Numbered from the stretch's first letter, positions 1 through 7,881 are shown. The stretch: DNA of 11,786 bases from an uncultured Collinsella sp. (GCA_905194675.1 CAJJTG010000052.1:1-11786); one strand, 5' to 3'. Translations and numbers: made by a program. The notes: generated by a model from the sequence alone, not told the origin.

Positions 1-1142
1 TTCTCCGCCGCGTCAACCGCGCCGTTGAGGGTGGCAAAGCCGTCCTTGGCCTTATCGACAAGCTCGGTCACCTGGGAAATATGAGTATCGCCAATGCCCT
101 GGATCTTCTCGTTGGCGCTCTTGAACACCTTCGAGCTGCTGGAAAGCGAATCGGCGACCGCCTGCAGCGCGGACACGTTAATCATGCCGTCCTGAAACAG
201 CTTGCCGGGCGTGGCCTGCGAAAGGTTATCGGCCATGGGAACCAGCGCGTTGCTCGAGACATCGGACAGGGCATCAATCATGGTGCGGGCCGCATTGATG
301 TCGCTGCCATACACCGGGATAAACGAAGCCGCCGTCCACAGCGGGCTCGAGGTCTCCGCCTTCATGCTGTCGCAAAGCTCATCAATCTTCTTCGCGTCGT
401 CAGGCAGCGTCGAAAAATCGCCCGACGTGACCTTGTCCTTAAGGCCACCGACAATCTCGACGGCCTCCTTCGCTTCACTCTTTACGGTCTTTGCCGAGTT
501 AAGCAGCATAAAGCCGCTTGCGCCAAGCGCAACGAGAAGCACCGCGACTACAGCGGCAATAATGGCGCCGGTGTGACGCTTTTTGCGTTCGCCCTTGCGA
601 TGGCGATGACGGACCAGACCGTCAGAGGTCGAACTCGACGAAGCGTCGCTACCATACTTCAAGCCAAAATCGTAATAATCTTCCTTGGAACCCGAGCCCG
701 CAAACTCGGCACCGCTATCATCCAGGCGGGCGAACGTGCCAGTCTCGGAGGCGCCGGTGTAAATCGTGCCAAGGTTACCCGTAAGCCCCGCGCCACCGGC
801 AGAGGGAGTATTGTTGGCGGCCTTGCCGGCATTAACGTTGCCGGCGGTATTCGCGGCGTTGGCAGCACCTGCGTTGTTCGCAGGTATCGAAGGGGCCCCG
901 CTCGGCTGCGACGTGGAGGTTGCACCGCCCGCAAAGACATTCCCTCTTGCACGGCCGGTCTTTTTTGCCTTTTGAGACTGCTCGTACAGAGCGGTAAACA
1001 TCGCCGTCTCGCCCGGGGACACGCGCTTACCGGAACCGCCCTGCCCAGCGCCGCCCGGCGTGCCGGCCTTACCAGCCCCGTTCGGACGCGGCGGAACTGC
1101 AGGACGGCCGCTATCGCCGCCCTTAAAGTGATTACCAGCCAT
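1..1142 (-). CDS. DUF4012-type membrane protein, N-terminal part (runs off window)
   Basis: This is the first 380 codons of a gene that continues past the left edge. The start is the ATG at 1142, preceded by a GAGGA Shine-Dalgarno about 8 nt upstream. Residues 1-190 are a low-complexity cytoplasmic segment rich in Gly, Ala, Asn and Ser, ending in a basic cluster (HRHRKGERKKRH, about 179-190). One membrane helix follows at about 192-214. The rest should be extracellular: helical, with a 'SSPLWTAASFIPVYGSDINA' stretch at about 265-284. That stretch resembles the 'P.W....iP..G.n..a.r' signature of DUF4012 proteins, a family of unknown function in Actinobacteria, often near cell-envelope genes. 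The family call rests on that signature and the topology. The C-terminal half is not visible. The preceding 143-nt gap suggests its own transcription unit. Confidence 0.72.
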   Translation of the reverse strand, partial: MAGNHFKGGDSGRPAVPPRPNGAGKAGTPGGAGQGGSGKRVSPGETAMFTALYEQSQKAKKTGRARGNVFAGGATSTSQPSGAPSIPANNAGAANAANTAGNVNAGKAANNTPSAGGAGLTGNLGTIYTGASETGTFARLDDSGAEFAGSGSKEDYYDFGLKYGSDASSSSTSDGLVRHRHRKGERKKRHTGAIIAAVVAVLLVALGASGFMLLNSAKTVKSEAKEAVEIVGGLKDKVTSGDFSTLPDDAKKIDELCDSMKAETSSPLWTAASFIPVYGSDINAARTMIDALSDVSSNALVPMADNLSQATPGKLFQDGMINVSALQAVADSLSSSSKVFKSANEKIQGIGDTHISQVTELVDKAKDGFATLNGAVDAAE

Positions 1143-1178
1143 AAAGAAATCCTCGCAATTGAGTCGCAATGAAAAAGT

Positions 1179-1200
1179 CCATAACGTTACTAGTTTATGG
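1179..1200. repeat. short interrupted inverted repeat (possible operator)
   Basis: CCATAA (1179-1184) and TTATGG (1195-1200) form a perfect 6-bp inverted repeat around a 10-nt spacer that contains the palindrome ACTAGT. It lies 37 nt upstream of the DUF4012 start, in the most AT-rich part of the gap. It could be a regulator site or a core-promoter region. With only 6-bp arms, chance is a real alternative. Confidence 0.25.
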
Positions 1201-1285
1201 CATTTTGAGCATCGACAGCTAAACTCCAGACACGGACATCAATTGGCGAAAATGTGGCACAACGCCTTTTCCGTCTTGGCGCCAG

Positions 1286-2308
1286 CTACACCGTCAAAAA
1301 CACCATCGCGATAATCATGGCAAAGCCCGCCAGGTCGGTGGGCAAAAACACCGTTCCCAGCATAAGGGCGCTGGTGATGGTGGCCGAAACCGGCTCCATG
1401 GTTCCAAGGAGGCTCGCGCGCACCGAGCCAATCTCCTTAACGCCCTGCATGTAGAACATATAGGCGAAGAACGACCCCACCACAATAAATATCGCGAGCG
1501 CGCCGACACCCGAGGGGCCGAGCGCCGGCATATGCGCCCACGGCCGGGTAAAGATACTCATCACGATTCCCGCCGAAAGCATGGCCGAGCCCGTGACGAC
1601 CGGGCTACCGTATTTGTTGAGGATTCCGGCAGGGATGATTGCTATGCAGGCACCGCCCACTGCGCACAAAAGGCCCGAGAGCAGGCCCATCGGCGAGATG
1701 TTGAGCGTACTGGGGTCGCCGCCCGTGGCGATCAAAAACGTTCCGCCCAATGCGAGCAAAATGCCAAGAGCCTCGCGCGTGCGCGGCAGTCGATGCGCGG
1801 TGACGCAGGCATACCCCATGACGACCACCAGCTGCAGGCACTGGAAGACAGTCGCGGTGCCCGCGTTGGTCAGGCGCACGGCTGACAGATAGCAAAGCTG
1901 GTTGAACAGCAGGCCAAAGATCGTAAACAGAATAAGCTGCTTGCGATCGGCGGGGGTAGTCCACAGCTCGATCAAGCGGTCGCGGTCTTTTCTGAGCACA
2001 ACGAACATAAAGAGCAGGCCAGCGATAACTTGGCGCACGCTCATCAGCCAAAACGTCTCGATATGGCACACGTCAAAGAGGTAGCTGGCGCTGGTGCCAG
2101 AAAAACCCCAAAACGTACCGCCGGCAAACGCGGCGAGCGTACCCAGGGCCATCTTGCGCGCCTGGGCGTCGTTGAGGCGGTCGCGCCATGCGCGGCGGGT
2201 GCTGCGGCTCAGCTCGTCAGTCCCCTCGGGCACGATAAAATCAGACGCCGCCGTCATCGGTACCGAAGCCCTTTCACGTGCACACTGCGCCGAGCGCTTC
2301 TGTTCCAT
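1286..2308 (-). CDS. EamA/DMT-superfamily transporter
   Basis: This 340-residue polytopic membrane protein is probably a drug/metabolite-type permease; the substrate cannot be told from sequence. About 50 hydrophilic N-terminal residues precede roughly ten hydrophobic helices arranged as two EamA repeats (about 52-195 and 205-340). The first repeat opens with 'GTFWGFSGTSASYLF'. The second ends with 'GTMEPVSATITSALMLGTVF' (302-321), the usual EamA 'EP..a...a...lgE' signature with Thr where Glu is common. The start at 2308 has a GGGGAG ribosome site only 4 nt away. An in-frame ATG at 2257 (residue 18) is an alternative, but its Shine-Dalgarno is further off. The gene is separated from its neighbours by 143 and 125 nt, so it is likely monocistronic and unrelated to the SipW unit. 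Confidence 0.9.
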   Translation of the reverse strand: MEQKRSAQCARERASVPMTAASDFIVPEGTDELSRSTRRAWRDRLNDAQARKMALGTLAAFAGGTFWGFSGTSASYLFDVCHIETFWLMSVRQVIAGLLFMFVVLRKDRDRLIELWTTPADRKQLILFTIFGLLFNQLCYLSAVRLTNAGTATVFQCLQLVVVMGYACVTAHRLPRTREALGILLALGGTFLIATGGDPSTLNISPMGLLSGLLCAVGGACIAIIPAGILNKYGSPVVTGSAMLSAGIVMSIFTRPWAHMPALGPSGVGALAIFIVVGSFFAYMFYMQGVKEIGSVRASLLGTMEPVSATITSALMLGTVFLPTDLAGFAMIIAMVFLTV

Positions 2309-2433
2309 CCCACTCCCCAGAAATCAATTGGCAACAAAGCGCTCAAACTGTAGCACGAATATTGATACGGAAATGCGGGCGATTCGGAACATCTACGAGC
2401 ATCCAAATTGCAGGGACGAAAGGCACCGAAGAG

Positions 2434-3147
2434 CTATGCCGAGCGGTTGGAATCGCCTGGGGCGCCGGGATCGGCTTCCGCACTTTCATCGGTATGGCCA
2501 CCGTCGGCATCGCCCTCGTCACCGGCGTCGCCCTGCTCCTCCTGCTCGCGACGGCGCTTTTCGCGAATCTGCTCCACGGCTGCGCGCAGGGCGGCCTCGT
2601 CCTCGGCGCGTGCCACCTCTTGCGTTGTCTTGACCATATGGCGAATCTCGAGCACCAGCAGCACGATCAGCGGCACCACGATAAGCGGAAAGAACAGCAG
2701 CGGATTGGTGAGCAACGAGACCACCACGCCCAGCCCCGCCGAGACAAAGACCACGCGGCCCACCACGTCGGCGGCGGGCACGGGCGCGGCGTCCTCGACC
2801 GGATTGGCATCGCCCTTGGTGCGGTAGACCGGCGTGCCGTCGGCCGCGGCCTCCACGGCAACGATGCGGTGCGTGTTGAGTGAACCCTCCAGCGCGTCAT
2901 CGGACGAATGGAAGGTGATGATGTCACCCACCTGGTAGGCCTGACTGTTGTCGGTATCGACGACGATAAACGAGTGCACGGGAATCGCCGGCTCCATAGA
3001 GCCGGTCAGCGTGCGCATAAAGCCATAGCCCATGATGGTGGGGATCTCGCCGGCGGGCGTGAACACCGTGCGCAGCAGCACCACAAAGGCGACCAGGATC
3101 ACCACGGTCGCCAGCACGTTGATCACGCGGAGCACGTGCTTCATCAC
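2434..3147 (-). CDS. SipW-like signal peptidase I (second copy) with acidic cytoplasmic tail
   Basis: This is a membrane-bound S26B-type signal peptidase, the class that matures SipW-dependent precursors and uses a Ser-His pair instead of Ser-Lys. Visible are an N-terminal helix (about 7-28), catalytic Ser in 'TGSMEPAIP' (Ser50), 'VGDIITFH' (73-80), catalytic His in 'NTHRIV' (His93), 'TKGDANP' (110-116), and a second membrane helix at about 131-167. A cytoplasmic tail of about 70 residues follows: first charged helix ('AALRAAVEQIREKRRREQEE'), then a Gly/Asp/Ala-rich disordered end. The tail is unusual for SipW. The GTG at 3147 overlaps the upstream stop by 4 nt and lies 9 nt from AAAGGA. The ATG at 3144 (TGATG junction) is the alternative start. 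Either way it looks translationally coupled to the coiled-coil gene. It shares motif order with the 7135-7881 peptidase but is clearly diverged from it. Confidence 0.88.
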   Translation of the reverse strand: MMKHVLRVINVLATVVILVAFVVLLRTVFTPAGEIPTIMGYGFMRTLTGSMEPAIPVHSFIVVDTDNSQAYQVGDIITFHSSDDALEGSLNTHRIVAVEAAADGTPVYRTKGDANPVEDAAPVPAADVVGRVVFVSAGLGVVVSLLTNPLLFFPLIVVPLIVLLVLEIRHMVKTTQEVARAEDEAALRAAVEQIREKRRREQEEQGDAGDEGDADGGHTDESAEADPGAPGDSNRSA

Positions 3148-5381
3148 TTGTCGGCGTCCTTTGCGGAAGGCTCGACGTCAGTGGCGTCAGATGCCGAAAC
3201 GTCGGTCTCATCTCCCTCAACGGTCGTGGCGACATCGCCCTCGGCGGCCTCTCCGCGCAAGCGAGCCAGCAGATAGCGCGACAGGCTGTTGCCCTCGGCA
3301 CGGCGCTCGGCGCGGGCGCGATCGCGCTCGGCCTGTTCCAGCTCGTGCGCCAACGAGGCCAAGCGCTGCTGCATCTCCGCGCGGGCGGCCTCGAGCTCGC
3401 GCTCGTGCGCGGCCTTTGCGGCGGCGAGCTCCTGCTCAATACGCTCCCCCGCCTCGAGCTCAGCTGCAGCGATACGCGCGTCGGCGTCGGCACGAGCCTC
3501 CTCGGCGGCACGCGCGGCGGCATCGCGCTCGGCAGCGGCAGCGGCGACCTTCTCGCTGGCATCCACCGTAGCCTGCTCAACGGCAGAATCGGCGGCAGCA
3601 CGGGCGGCGTCGATCGCAGCATCGGCGGCCTGCTGGGCGGCAGCAACCTTCTCCTCGGCCGCGGCAACGGTGTCGGCGAGCTTCTGCTCCGCCTCGGCCG
3701 CGGCGACGTCGGCAGTCTCCTGCGCGGCACGGGCATCGCGCTCGGCCGCCAGCCGCACTTCCTCAATCTGCAACTTGGCGGCATCCAGCTTGGCATGCAC
3801 CTCGGCGAGCTCCTTGGCAGACGCCTCGCGCACGCCGGCAAGCTCGGCTGCGGCGGCGTCCTTGGCGGCCTGCAGCTCGGCAGCGTCGGCAGCCGTCTTG
3901 GCAGCCAAGGCTGCGGCAGACTCACTCTTGACCCGCGCGACTTGCTCGGCAGCAGTCTGCTCGGCAGCCGCGACCCTAGCATCTGCGTCGGCGCGGGCGA
4001 CTGAGACCTCGGCATCGGCCTCGGCGCGCATCCGCTCAAGCTGAGCCGCCGCGGTCTCACGTGCTTCTGCAGCGGCATCCTCGGCAGCCTTTTTACCGGC
4101 CTCGACATCCTCCAGCGAGGCGCGCAGTTCCTCGACATCGGCCTCGGCAATCTGTGCGCGCTGCGTCAACGCCAGCTCGCGTGTCTTGGCCTCGTCCAGT
4201 TCATCTACCAGATCGTCGCGCTTATCGGTCAGCGCGTGCGCCTGCACTTTCCAGGACTTCAGCTGCCCCTGGAGCTCCTCAATCTGCTCGCGGGCCTCGG
4301 CCAGCGCCTGCTCGGCATCGAGCTGGGCCTGCGTGACCTCCTCCACAAACACACGACGAACCTCAACATCGGGCAGGTCGGGGCTATCGACCTGCACCTC
4401 CTTGATCTCTTTAATAAACTTGGGCGCCACCGGCGCGTGTTGCACGCTCTCAAGCTCCTGCAGGTTGCGCTCGTCGTCGGTCAGGCTCTTAAAGACGGTG
4501 TAGTTGTTGATGAGGTTGGTGTACATCTGCACCATGTACTCGTCGTCGAACGCCAGCGCCTGCTGCTGCACGTCGATGTTGTAACCCACCTTGTCGTAGC
4601 GCTCCATAAACTGCCACAGCTGGTAGCACTTGCGGTAGTTGGGGTCTTTCATGATGAGGTTGGTGCGCTGAATGGGGCTGCGAACCGCACTGCAGCCGTT
4701 CATGATCTGGCAGAACGACGCGCCGCGCAGCGCCATGACCAGGCGGCGCACGCGGTCGATGCGCATAAAGACGTCCATGTTGTCGGCGTCGTTCTCGGCA
4801 AAGCTCTGACGGTTTTTGACCGTCATCTCCACGCTGTACTCGATCTGCTCGTACGCGTCGTCGATCTTACTGTGCATCTTAAAGCGGTTGCGGATCTCGT
4901 TGCCCGTCGACCAAAAGATCACGTCGGTACGCTTATCCACAAACGTCAGCAAGCGCTGAATCAGATGGTAGATAAAGCGGTTCTCGTACAGGTCGTACGT
5001 CTCGACGGTATTGACGTTGAGGATGCGCGTAGGGTGAACGCCACCGTCCTCACTCGGCGCCAAAAACTGCGTGTTCTGGCTCAGATGACGGACGCTGTCG
5101 GCGCTGATCTTTTTAGCGAGCGAGACCGGCACCACCTCTTCCTCGGTGGTGATAAAGCGGCGCGGCTTTTCGATGATGGTGTTGATGGCGTCGAGCGAGT
5201 CCTCGATCATGCTGATCCATTCCTCGTCCACCACCTTGACGAGCTCCTCGCGCTGCTGTTCGATCGTGGTGCCCGAGGCCTGCGCCATCTCAAACAGATA
5301 GCGGAAGTAGCGGCTGTCCTCCTGGATGGGCTCCATCTGCTCGGAGAAGCTGGTATAGAGGTCCTGAATGGTCTCGGACAT
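3144..5381 (-). CDS. DUF2357/McrC-related protein with long Ala/Glu-rich coiled coil, no visible nuclease
   Basis: This 745-residue protein is probably the partner of the McrB-like ATPase encoded just upstream. The ATG at 5381 has GGAG 7 nt upstream. Residues 1-345 form a globular N-terminal region. Two stretches look like DUF2357 (McrC-related) proteins: 'NTVETYDLYENRFIYHLIQR' (124-143) and 'RSPIQRTNLIMKDPNYRKCY' (234-253). Family members usually continue into a PD-(D/E)XK nuclease. Here, from about 345 to 695, there is instead a nearly unbroken heptad-like Ala/Glu/Arg-rich coiled coil. A Ser/Asp/Thr-rich acidic tail ends the protein. I see no PD-(D/E)XK pattern. No signal peptide or membrane helix is evident, so it should be cytosolic. 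Its stop overlaps the second signal peptidase start. The DUF2357 assignment comes from motif memory and should be confirmed by profile search. The coiled coil is certain. Confidence 0.75.
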   Translation of the reverse strand: MSETIQDLYTSFSEQMEPIQEDSRYFRYLFEMAQASGTTIEQQREELVKVVDEEWISMIEDSLDAINTIIEKPRRFITTEEEVVPVSLAKKISADSVRHLSQNTQFLAPSEDGGVHPTRILNVNTVETYDLYENRFIYHLIQRLLTFVDKRTDVIFWSTGNEIRNRFKMHSKIDDAYEQIEYSVEMTVKNRQSFAENDADNMDVFMRIDRVRRLVMALRGASFCQIMNGCSAVRSPIQRTNLIMKDPNYRKCYQLWQFMERYDKVGYNIDVQQQALAFDDEYMVQMYTNLINNYTVFKSLTDDERNLQELESVQHAPVAPKFIKEIKEVQVDSPDLPDVEVRRVFVEEVTQAQLDAEQALAEAREQIEELQGQLKSWKVQAHALTDKRDDLVDELDEAKTRELALTQRAQIAEADVEELRASLEDVEAGKKAAEDAAAEARETAAAQLERMRAEADAEVSVARADADARVAAAEQTAAEQVARVKSESAAALAAKTAADAAELQAAKDAAAAELAGVREASAKELAEVHAKLDAAKLQIEEVRLAAERDARAAQETADVAAAEAEQKLADTVAAAEEKVAAAQQAADAAIDAARAAADSAVEQATVDASEKVAAAAAERDAAARAAEEARADADARIAAAELEAGERIEQELAAAKAAHERELEAARAEMQQRLASLAHELEQAERDRARAERRAEGNSLSRYLLARLRGEAAEGDVATTVEGDETDVSASDATDVEPSAKDADK
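3297..4349 (-). other. low-complexity coiled-coil coding tract
   Basis: About 350 codons (residues 345-695 of the 745-residue protein) encode an Ala, Glu, Asp, Arg and Gln-rich helix with very few Pro or Gly. The DNA is correspondingly repetitive in gcggcg/ctcggc triplets, without a fixed-length tandem unit that I can see. A straight coiled coil of this length would span roughly 50 nm (0.15 nm per residue). The tract throws up several long spurious ORFs in other frames. Confidence 0.85.
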
Positions 5382-5415
5382 GGGTTACTCCATAGATTGG
5401 ATCGATCGGAAAGGG

Positions 5416-5440
5416 GCGGGGCGACATCACGTCGCCCCGC
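5416..5440. other. perfect GC-rich intercistronic hairpin
   Basis: Arms GCGGGGCGAC (5416-5425) and GTCGCCCCGC (5431-5440) pair over 10 bp with no mismatch around a 5-nt loop. The hairpin sits in the 69-nt gap between the ATPase stop (5451) and the DUF2357-like start (5381). On the transcribed minus strand it is followed by CCCCTTTCC rather than a U-run. That makes it a poor intrinsic terminator, better explained as a partial terminator or an RNA-stability/processing element that sets ATPase:partner ratio. The structure is seen directly; the role is inferred. Confidence 0.6.
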
Positions 5441-5450
5441 GCTTACGACA

Positions 5451-7142
5451 TTAGTAGAAATTCTGGATCCGCTGCAGGTACATGACGGAATCGGGCAGAC
5501 CGCCCTCGCCAAAGGTCTTCTCAATGTACTCGATCAGGCCCTTCATCTCGTCGCGCACAAAGCTCACGTTCATGGACTCAAATTTCTTGAGCACCTTGCG
5601 GGCGATGATGTAGTCCATGCCGCCCAGCTCGGTGCCGCCGCACGCCACGTACACGGGGATAAAGTCGTACATCTGCTTGATGATACGGTTGCCAAACGCC
5701 AGCTTAAAGCGGGTCTGCAGGTATTGGTCCAGCTTGTGCATCTTCTGGAGCAGTTCCTCGTCGATCACGTACTCGACCTTGGCCTTCTGGAACAGATACT
5801 GCAGATGCTCGGCCGTCACGTGCACGCGCTCGTGCGGCTCGCACTCAAACGCATCGGCGCGCTCGTTGAGCTCGATGGGAATCGCGCGGTCGTACACCTT
5901 GTCCGTGATGGTAAAGGTGGAGTCGTCGTTGTTGGCCGTGCCGATAAACCACAGGCTGTCGGGAATGGTGAGCTTGCCGTCGTGCAGGCCCTTGGGGTCG
6001 GCGGCCCACTGGGTAGGCACCAGATCGAGCACCCACTCGTCGTGGCTGGGCATCTCGAGCACCGACAGGATCTCGGCAAAGTAGTACTCCACGCGGGCGA
6101 GGTTCATCTCATCGAGCACGATCATGGACGGGTCTTGGCGAAGGCCCGCCTCGTACACGGCGCGGAGGAACTCGGTCTCGTTAAAGCGCTTGGAAAACTC
6201 GTTAAAGTAGCCCAGTACCTCGGTGCGATCGCGAAAACTCGGCTGCACCGACACGATGGTCGCGGGGTTATCCAGATAGCGGCTAAAGCTGTAGGGCAGC
6301 GACGTCTTACCGGTACCCGAGATGCCCTCCAGGATCAGCAGCTTGGAGGCGGCCATGCCGGCCACAAAGCGGCGGATGACCTCAGGCGTGTAGTAGAGCT
6401 TCATCTGGCTGCAGGCGAACGCGCGGAAGCTGTCGACAAAGTCCTCCAGCGAGATGGCATCGTCGTAGGCCGGCGATTCCCAGTCGCGGTACTTAAGGTC
6501 CACAAGGGACAGCTTGGGGAAGCGGTTGGCCTGGGCGATCTCTTTTTCCTCGGCAAGGGTCTTGGCCTCAACGGTGGCCTTGGCCATGGCGGCTGCGGCG
6601 TCCTTGACGCCCGCGCCATCGAGCGCGAGCGACGCGTTGCCCGACACCACGGCAGCCGTGGCGCCCTCGCCCGCAGGCGCGCCCGCGGCGGCGCCCACCA
6701 CGTTGCCCACCGTGGGCAGGTGGTCGTCGGCCAGGGCCGAGGCGCCCACGTACGGAATCTGCTTGGTGCCGCCCATGGCATTGACCTTGAGCGCCAGCAG
6801 CTTGTTCTTCTCGTCCATGAGGTCGAGCACCTGCTTGTTCAGGCGGCCGATCTCGCGATAGAGCGCCTTGTTGGACGTGTCGTCGCGATGCAGGCGGCGG
6901 TTGATGCGGTAGCGGTGCACCAGAATGACCACGATCAGCACGGGGACCGCGATGAGCATGGCAAACAGGATGACCGCGCCGATCTTGCCCACCAGGTCAA
7001 ACGTGGTGAAGTAGGTCATAAAGATGTTGAAGTACTCAACCCAGCCAAACACCAGCAGGTTAAGGATGGAGCTCACAACGGCAACGACGTTGTAGACAAC
7101 CTTTGCCAGCAGCTCCCAGGCAAATCCCAGAAACTCACTCAC
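5451..7142 (-). CDS. membrane-anchored McrB-family AAA+ ATPase
   Basis: A 563-residue AAA+ ATPase of the McrB clade. Two N-terminal hydrophobic helices (about 12-36 and 50-75) are followed by a basic stop-transfer (HRYRINRR) and a short coiled coil (about 90-120). An Ala/Gly-rich linker (about 130-205) leads to the ATPase core. Walker A is 'GISGTGKTS' (273-281). Walker B with the McrB-like signature is 'LDEMNLARVEYYFAEIL' (343-359). A sensor-1/Asn motif is 'GTANNDDS' (401-408), and 'DKVYDRA' (414-420) may hold the arginine finger. McrB normally has an N-terminal DNA-recognition domain and is soluble; here that position holds membrane helices. The GTG start at 7142 has AGGAGGG 8 nt upstream and overlaps the preceding peptidase by 8 nt. 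The C-terminal 120 residues are helical, without a domain I recognise. ATPase and McrB-type calls are firm; what it acts on is unknown. Confidence 0.88.
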   Translation of the reverse strand: MSEFLGFAWELLAKVVYNVVAVVSSILNLLVFGWVEYFNIFMTYFTTFDLVGKIGAVILFAMLIAVPVLIVVILVHRYRINRRLHRDDTSNKALYREIGRLNKQVLDLMDEKNKLLALKVNAMGGTKQIPYVGASALADDHLPTVGNVVGAAAGAPAGEGATAAVVSGNASLALDGAGVKDAAAAMAKATVEAKTLAEEKEIAQANRFPKLSLVDLKYRDWESPAYDDAISLEDFVDSFRAFACSQMKLYYTPEVIRRFVAGMAASKLLILEGISGTGKTSLPYSFSRYLDNPATIVSVQPSFRDRTEVLGYFNEFSKRFNETEFLRAVYEAGLRQDPSMIVLDEMNLARVEYYFAEILSVLEMPSHDEWVLDLVPTQWAADPKGLHDGKLTIPDSLWFIGTANNDDSTFTITDKVYDRAIPIELNERADAFECEPHERVHVTAEHLQYLFQKAKVEYVIDEELLQKMHKLDQYLQTRFKLAFGNRIIKQMYDFIPVYVACGGTELGGMDYIIARKVLKKFESMNVSFVRDEMKGLIEYIEKTFGEGGLPDSVMYLQRIQNFY

Positions 7143-7881
7143 CGTCGGTACCCTCCTGCTTGGTCGCGTTCATCGCCGCCTCGGCCTCGGCCTTCAGACG
7201 ACGGGCTTCCTCGAGCTTGGCCTCGGCCTGGGCAAGCTGCTCGGCGGCGTTATCGGCCGTGACGGTAGTGTCACCCTTGCCCTCGGCGTCCACGATGGCA
7301 GCCGCGGCGGCCAGGCGGTCCTCCTCGGCCATAGCGCGCTTGAGGTTCATGCCCACCACGATGAGGTGATACACCTGGTAGATAAAGAACAGCAGCATGG
7401 GCAGCACGATCACAATGAGGAAGCCCATGGAGCTGGACAGGAAGTCCATGACCTTGCCCATCTGCGGCAACGCAAACACGTACTTGCCCACGATGTCGCC
7501 GTCGCTGATGATGTGCGTATCGGCCACGTCGTTGTTATCTCCCTTGGTGGTAAAGCTGCGCATGCCGTTGACCTCGTCGATGGCGGCGATGCGGTGCGTG
7601 TTGAGCGCGTACTCGTTGTCGATGATGGTATGGAACGTCACGATGTCGCCCACCTCGAGCTTGGAGGTGTCGCACTTTTTGATGAAGATGAGGTCGCCCT
7701 TGTTAAACGTGGGAGCCATGGAGTCGGACTGCACGGCGAGCGGGGTGAAGCCGGCGATGTCAGAGACGCTGCCGTCCTCGCGCGTGGCGAGCGTGGTAAA
7801 CGCATACAGGGCCGCCACCAGGATGATGATCCACATGACAACGCTCAGCGCGATGGATGCGACTTTTTTAACAGATTGCAT
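7135..7881 (-). CDS. SipW-like signal peptidase I (first copy) with helical cytoplasmic tail
   Basis: A 248-residue membrane peptidase of the S26B/SipW type, expected to cleave the four secreted proteins encoded just upstream. Helix 1 spans about 8-30. Catalytic Ser54 is in 'VQSDSMAPTF', the catalytic His96 in 'NTHRIA' replaces the Lys of ordinary type I peptidases, 'TTKGDNND' spans 111-118, and 'GDIVGKYVF' spans 128-136. Helix 2 is about 142-168. The remaining 80 residues are cytoplasmic, charged and largely helical ('QLAQAEAKLEEARRLKAEAE'), resembling the partner protein's coiled coil in composition. The ATG at 7881 has AAGGGA nearby. The gene follows the last secreted-protein gene by 60 nt, and a hairpin lies in that gap. 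It differs strongly from the second copy in the catalytic ectodomain, so the two may not be redundant. Confidence 0.9.
   Translation of the reverse strand: MQSVKKVASIALSVVMWIIILVAALYAFTTLATREDGSVSDIAGFTPLAVQSDSMAPTFNKGDLIFIKKCDTSKLEVGDIVTFHTIIDNEYALNTHRIAAIDEVNGMRSFTTKGDNNDVADTHIISDGDIVGKYVFALPQMGKVMDFLSSSMGFLIVIVLPMLLFFIYQVYHLIVVGMNLKRAMAEEDRLAAAAAIVDAEGKGDTTVTADNAAEQLAQAEAKLEEARRLKAEAEAAMNATKQEGTDGE
7151..7157 (-). promoter_or_regulatory. Shine-Dalgarno that fixes the GTG start of the McrB-like gene
   Basis: AGGAGGG on the minus strand ends 8 nt before the GTG at 7142. It lies inside the last codons of the upstream signal peptidase gene, so the overlap is real and the ATPase start does not need to be moved to an internal ATG. 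Confidence 0.8.

Noticed and set aside
81..1172. 363-codon plus-strand frame opposite the DUF4012 gene
   Set aside because: The minus strand has a ribosome site, a basic cluster plus membrane helix and a family-like motif; the plus frame is Arg/Gly/Ala-rich with none of these.
2924..4150. 408-codon minus-strand frame rich in Arg, Pro and Ser
   Set aside because: It is a frame-shifted reading of the Ala/Glu-rich coiled-coil tract and the second peptidase start, with composition typical of a shadow frame.
3297..4349. Tandem repeat or CRISPR-like array
   Set aside because: The DNA is repetitive only because of Ala/Glu codons; there is no fixed repeat unit or spacer pattern.
3144..7142. Classical McrBC restriction system
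   Set aside because: The ATPase has membrane helices in place of a DNA-binding domain and the partner has no visible nuclease, so a standard modified-DNA restriction role is not supported.
4236..7262. 1008-codon open frame on the plus strand
   Set aside because: It lies antisense to three genes with clear motifs and ribosome sites (partner protein, McrB-like ATPase, peptidase). Its His/Leu/Val-rich product has no recognisable domain; it reflects GC-biased codon use on the other strand.
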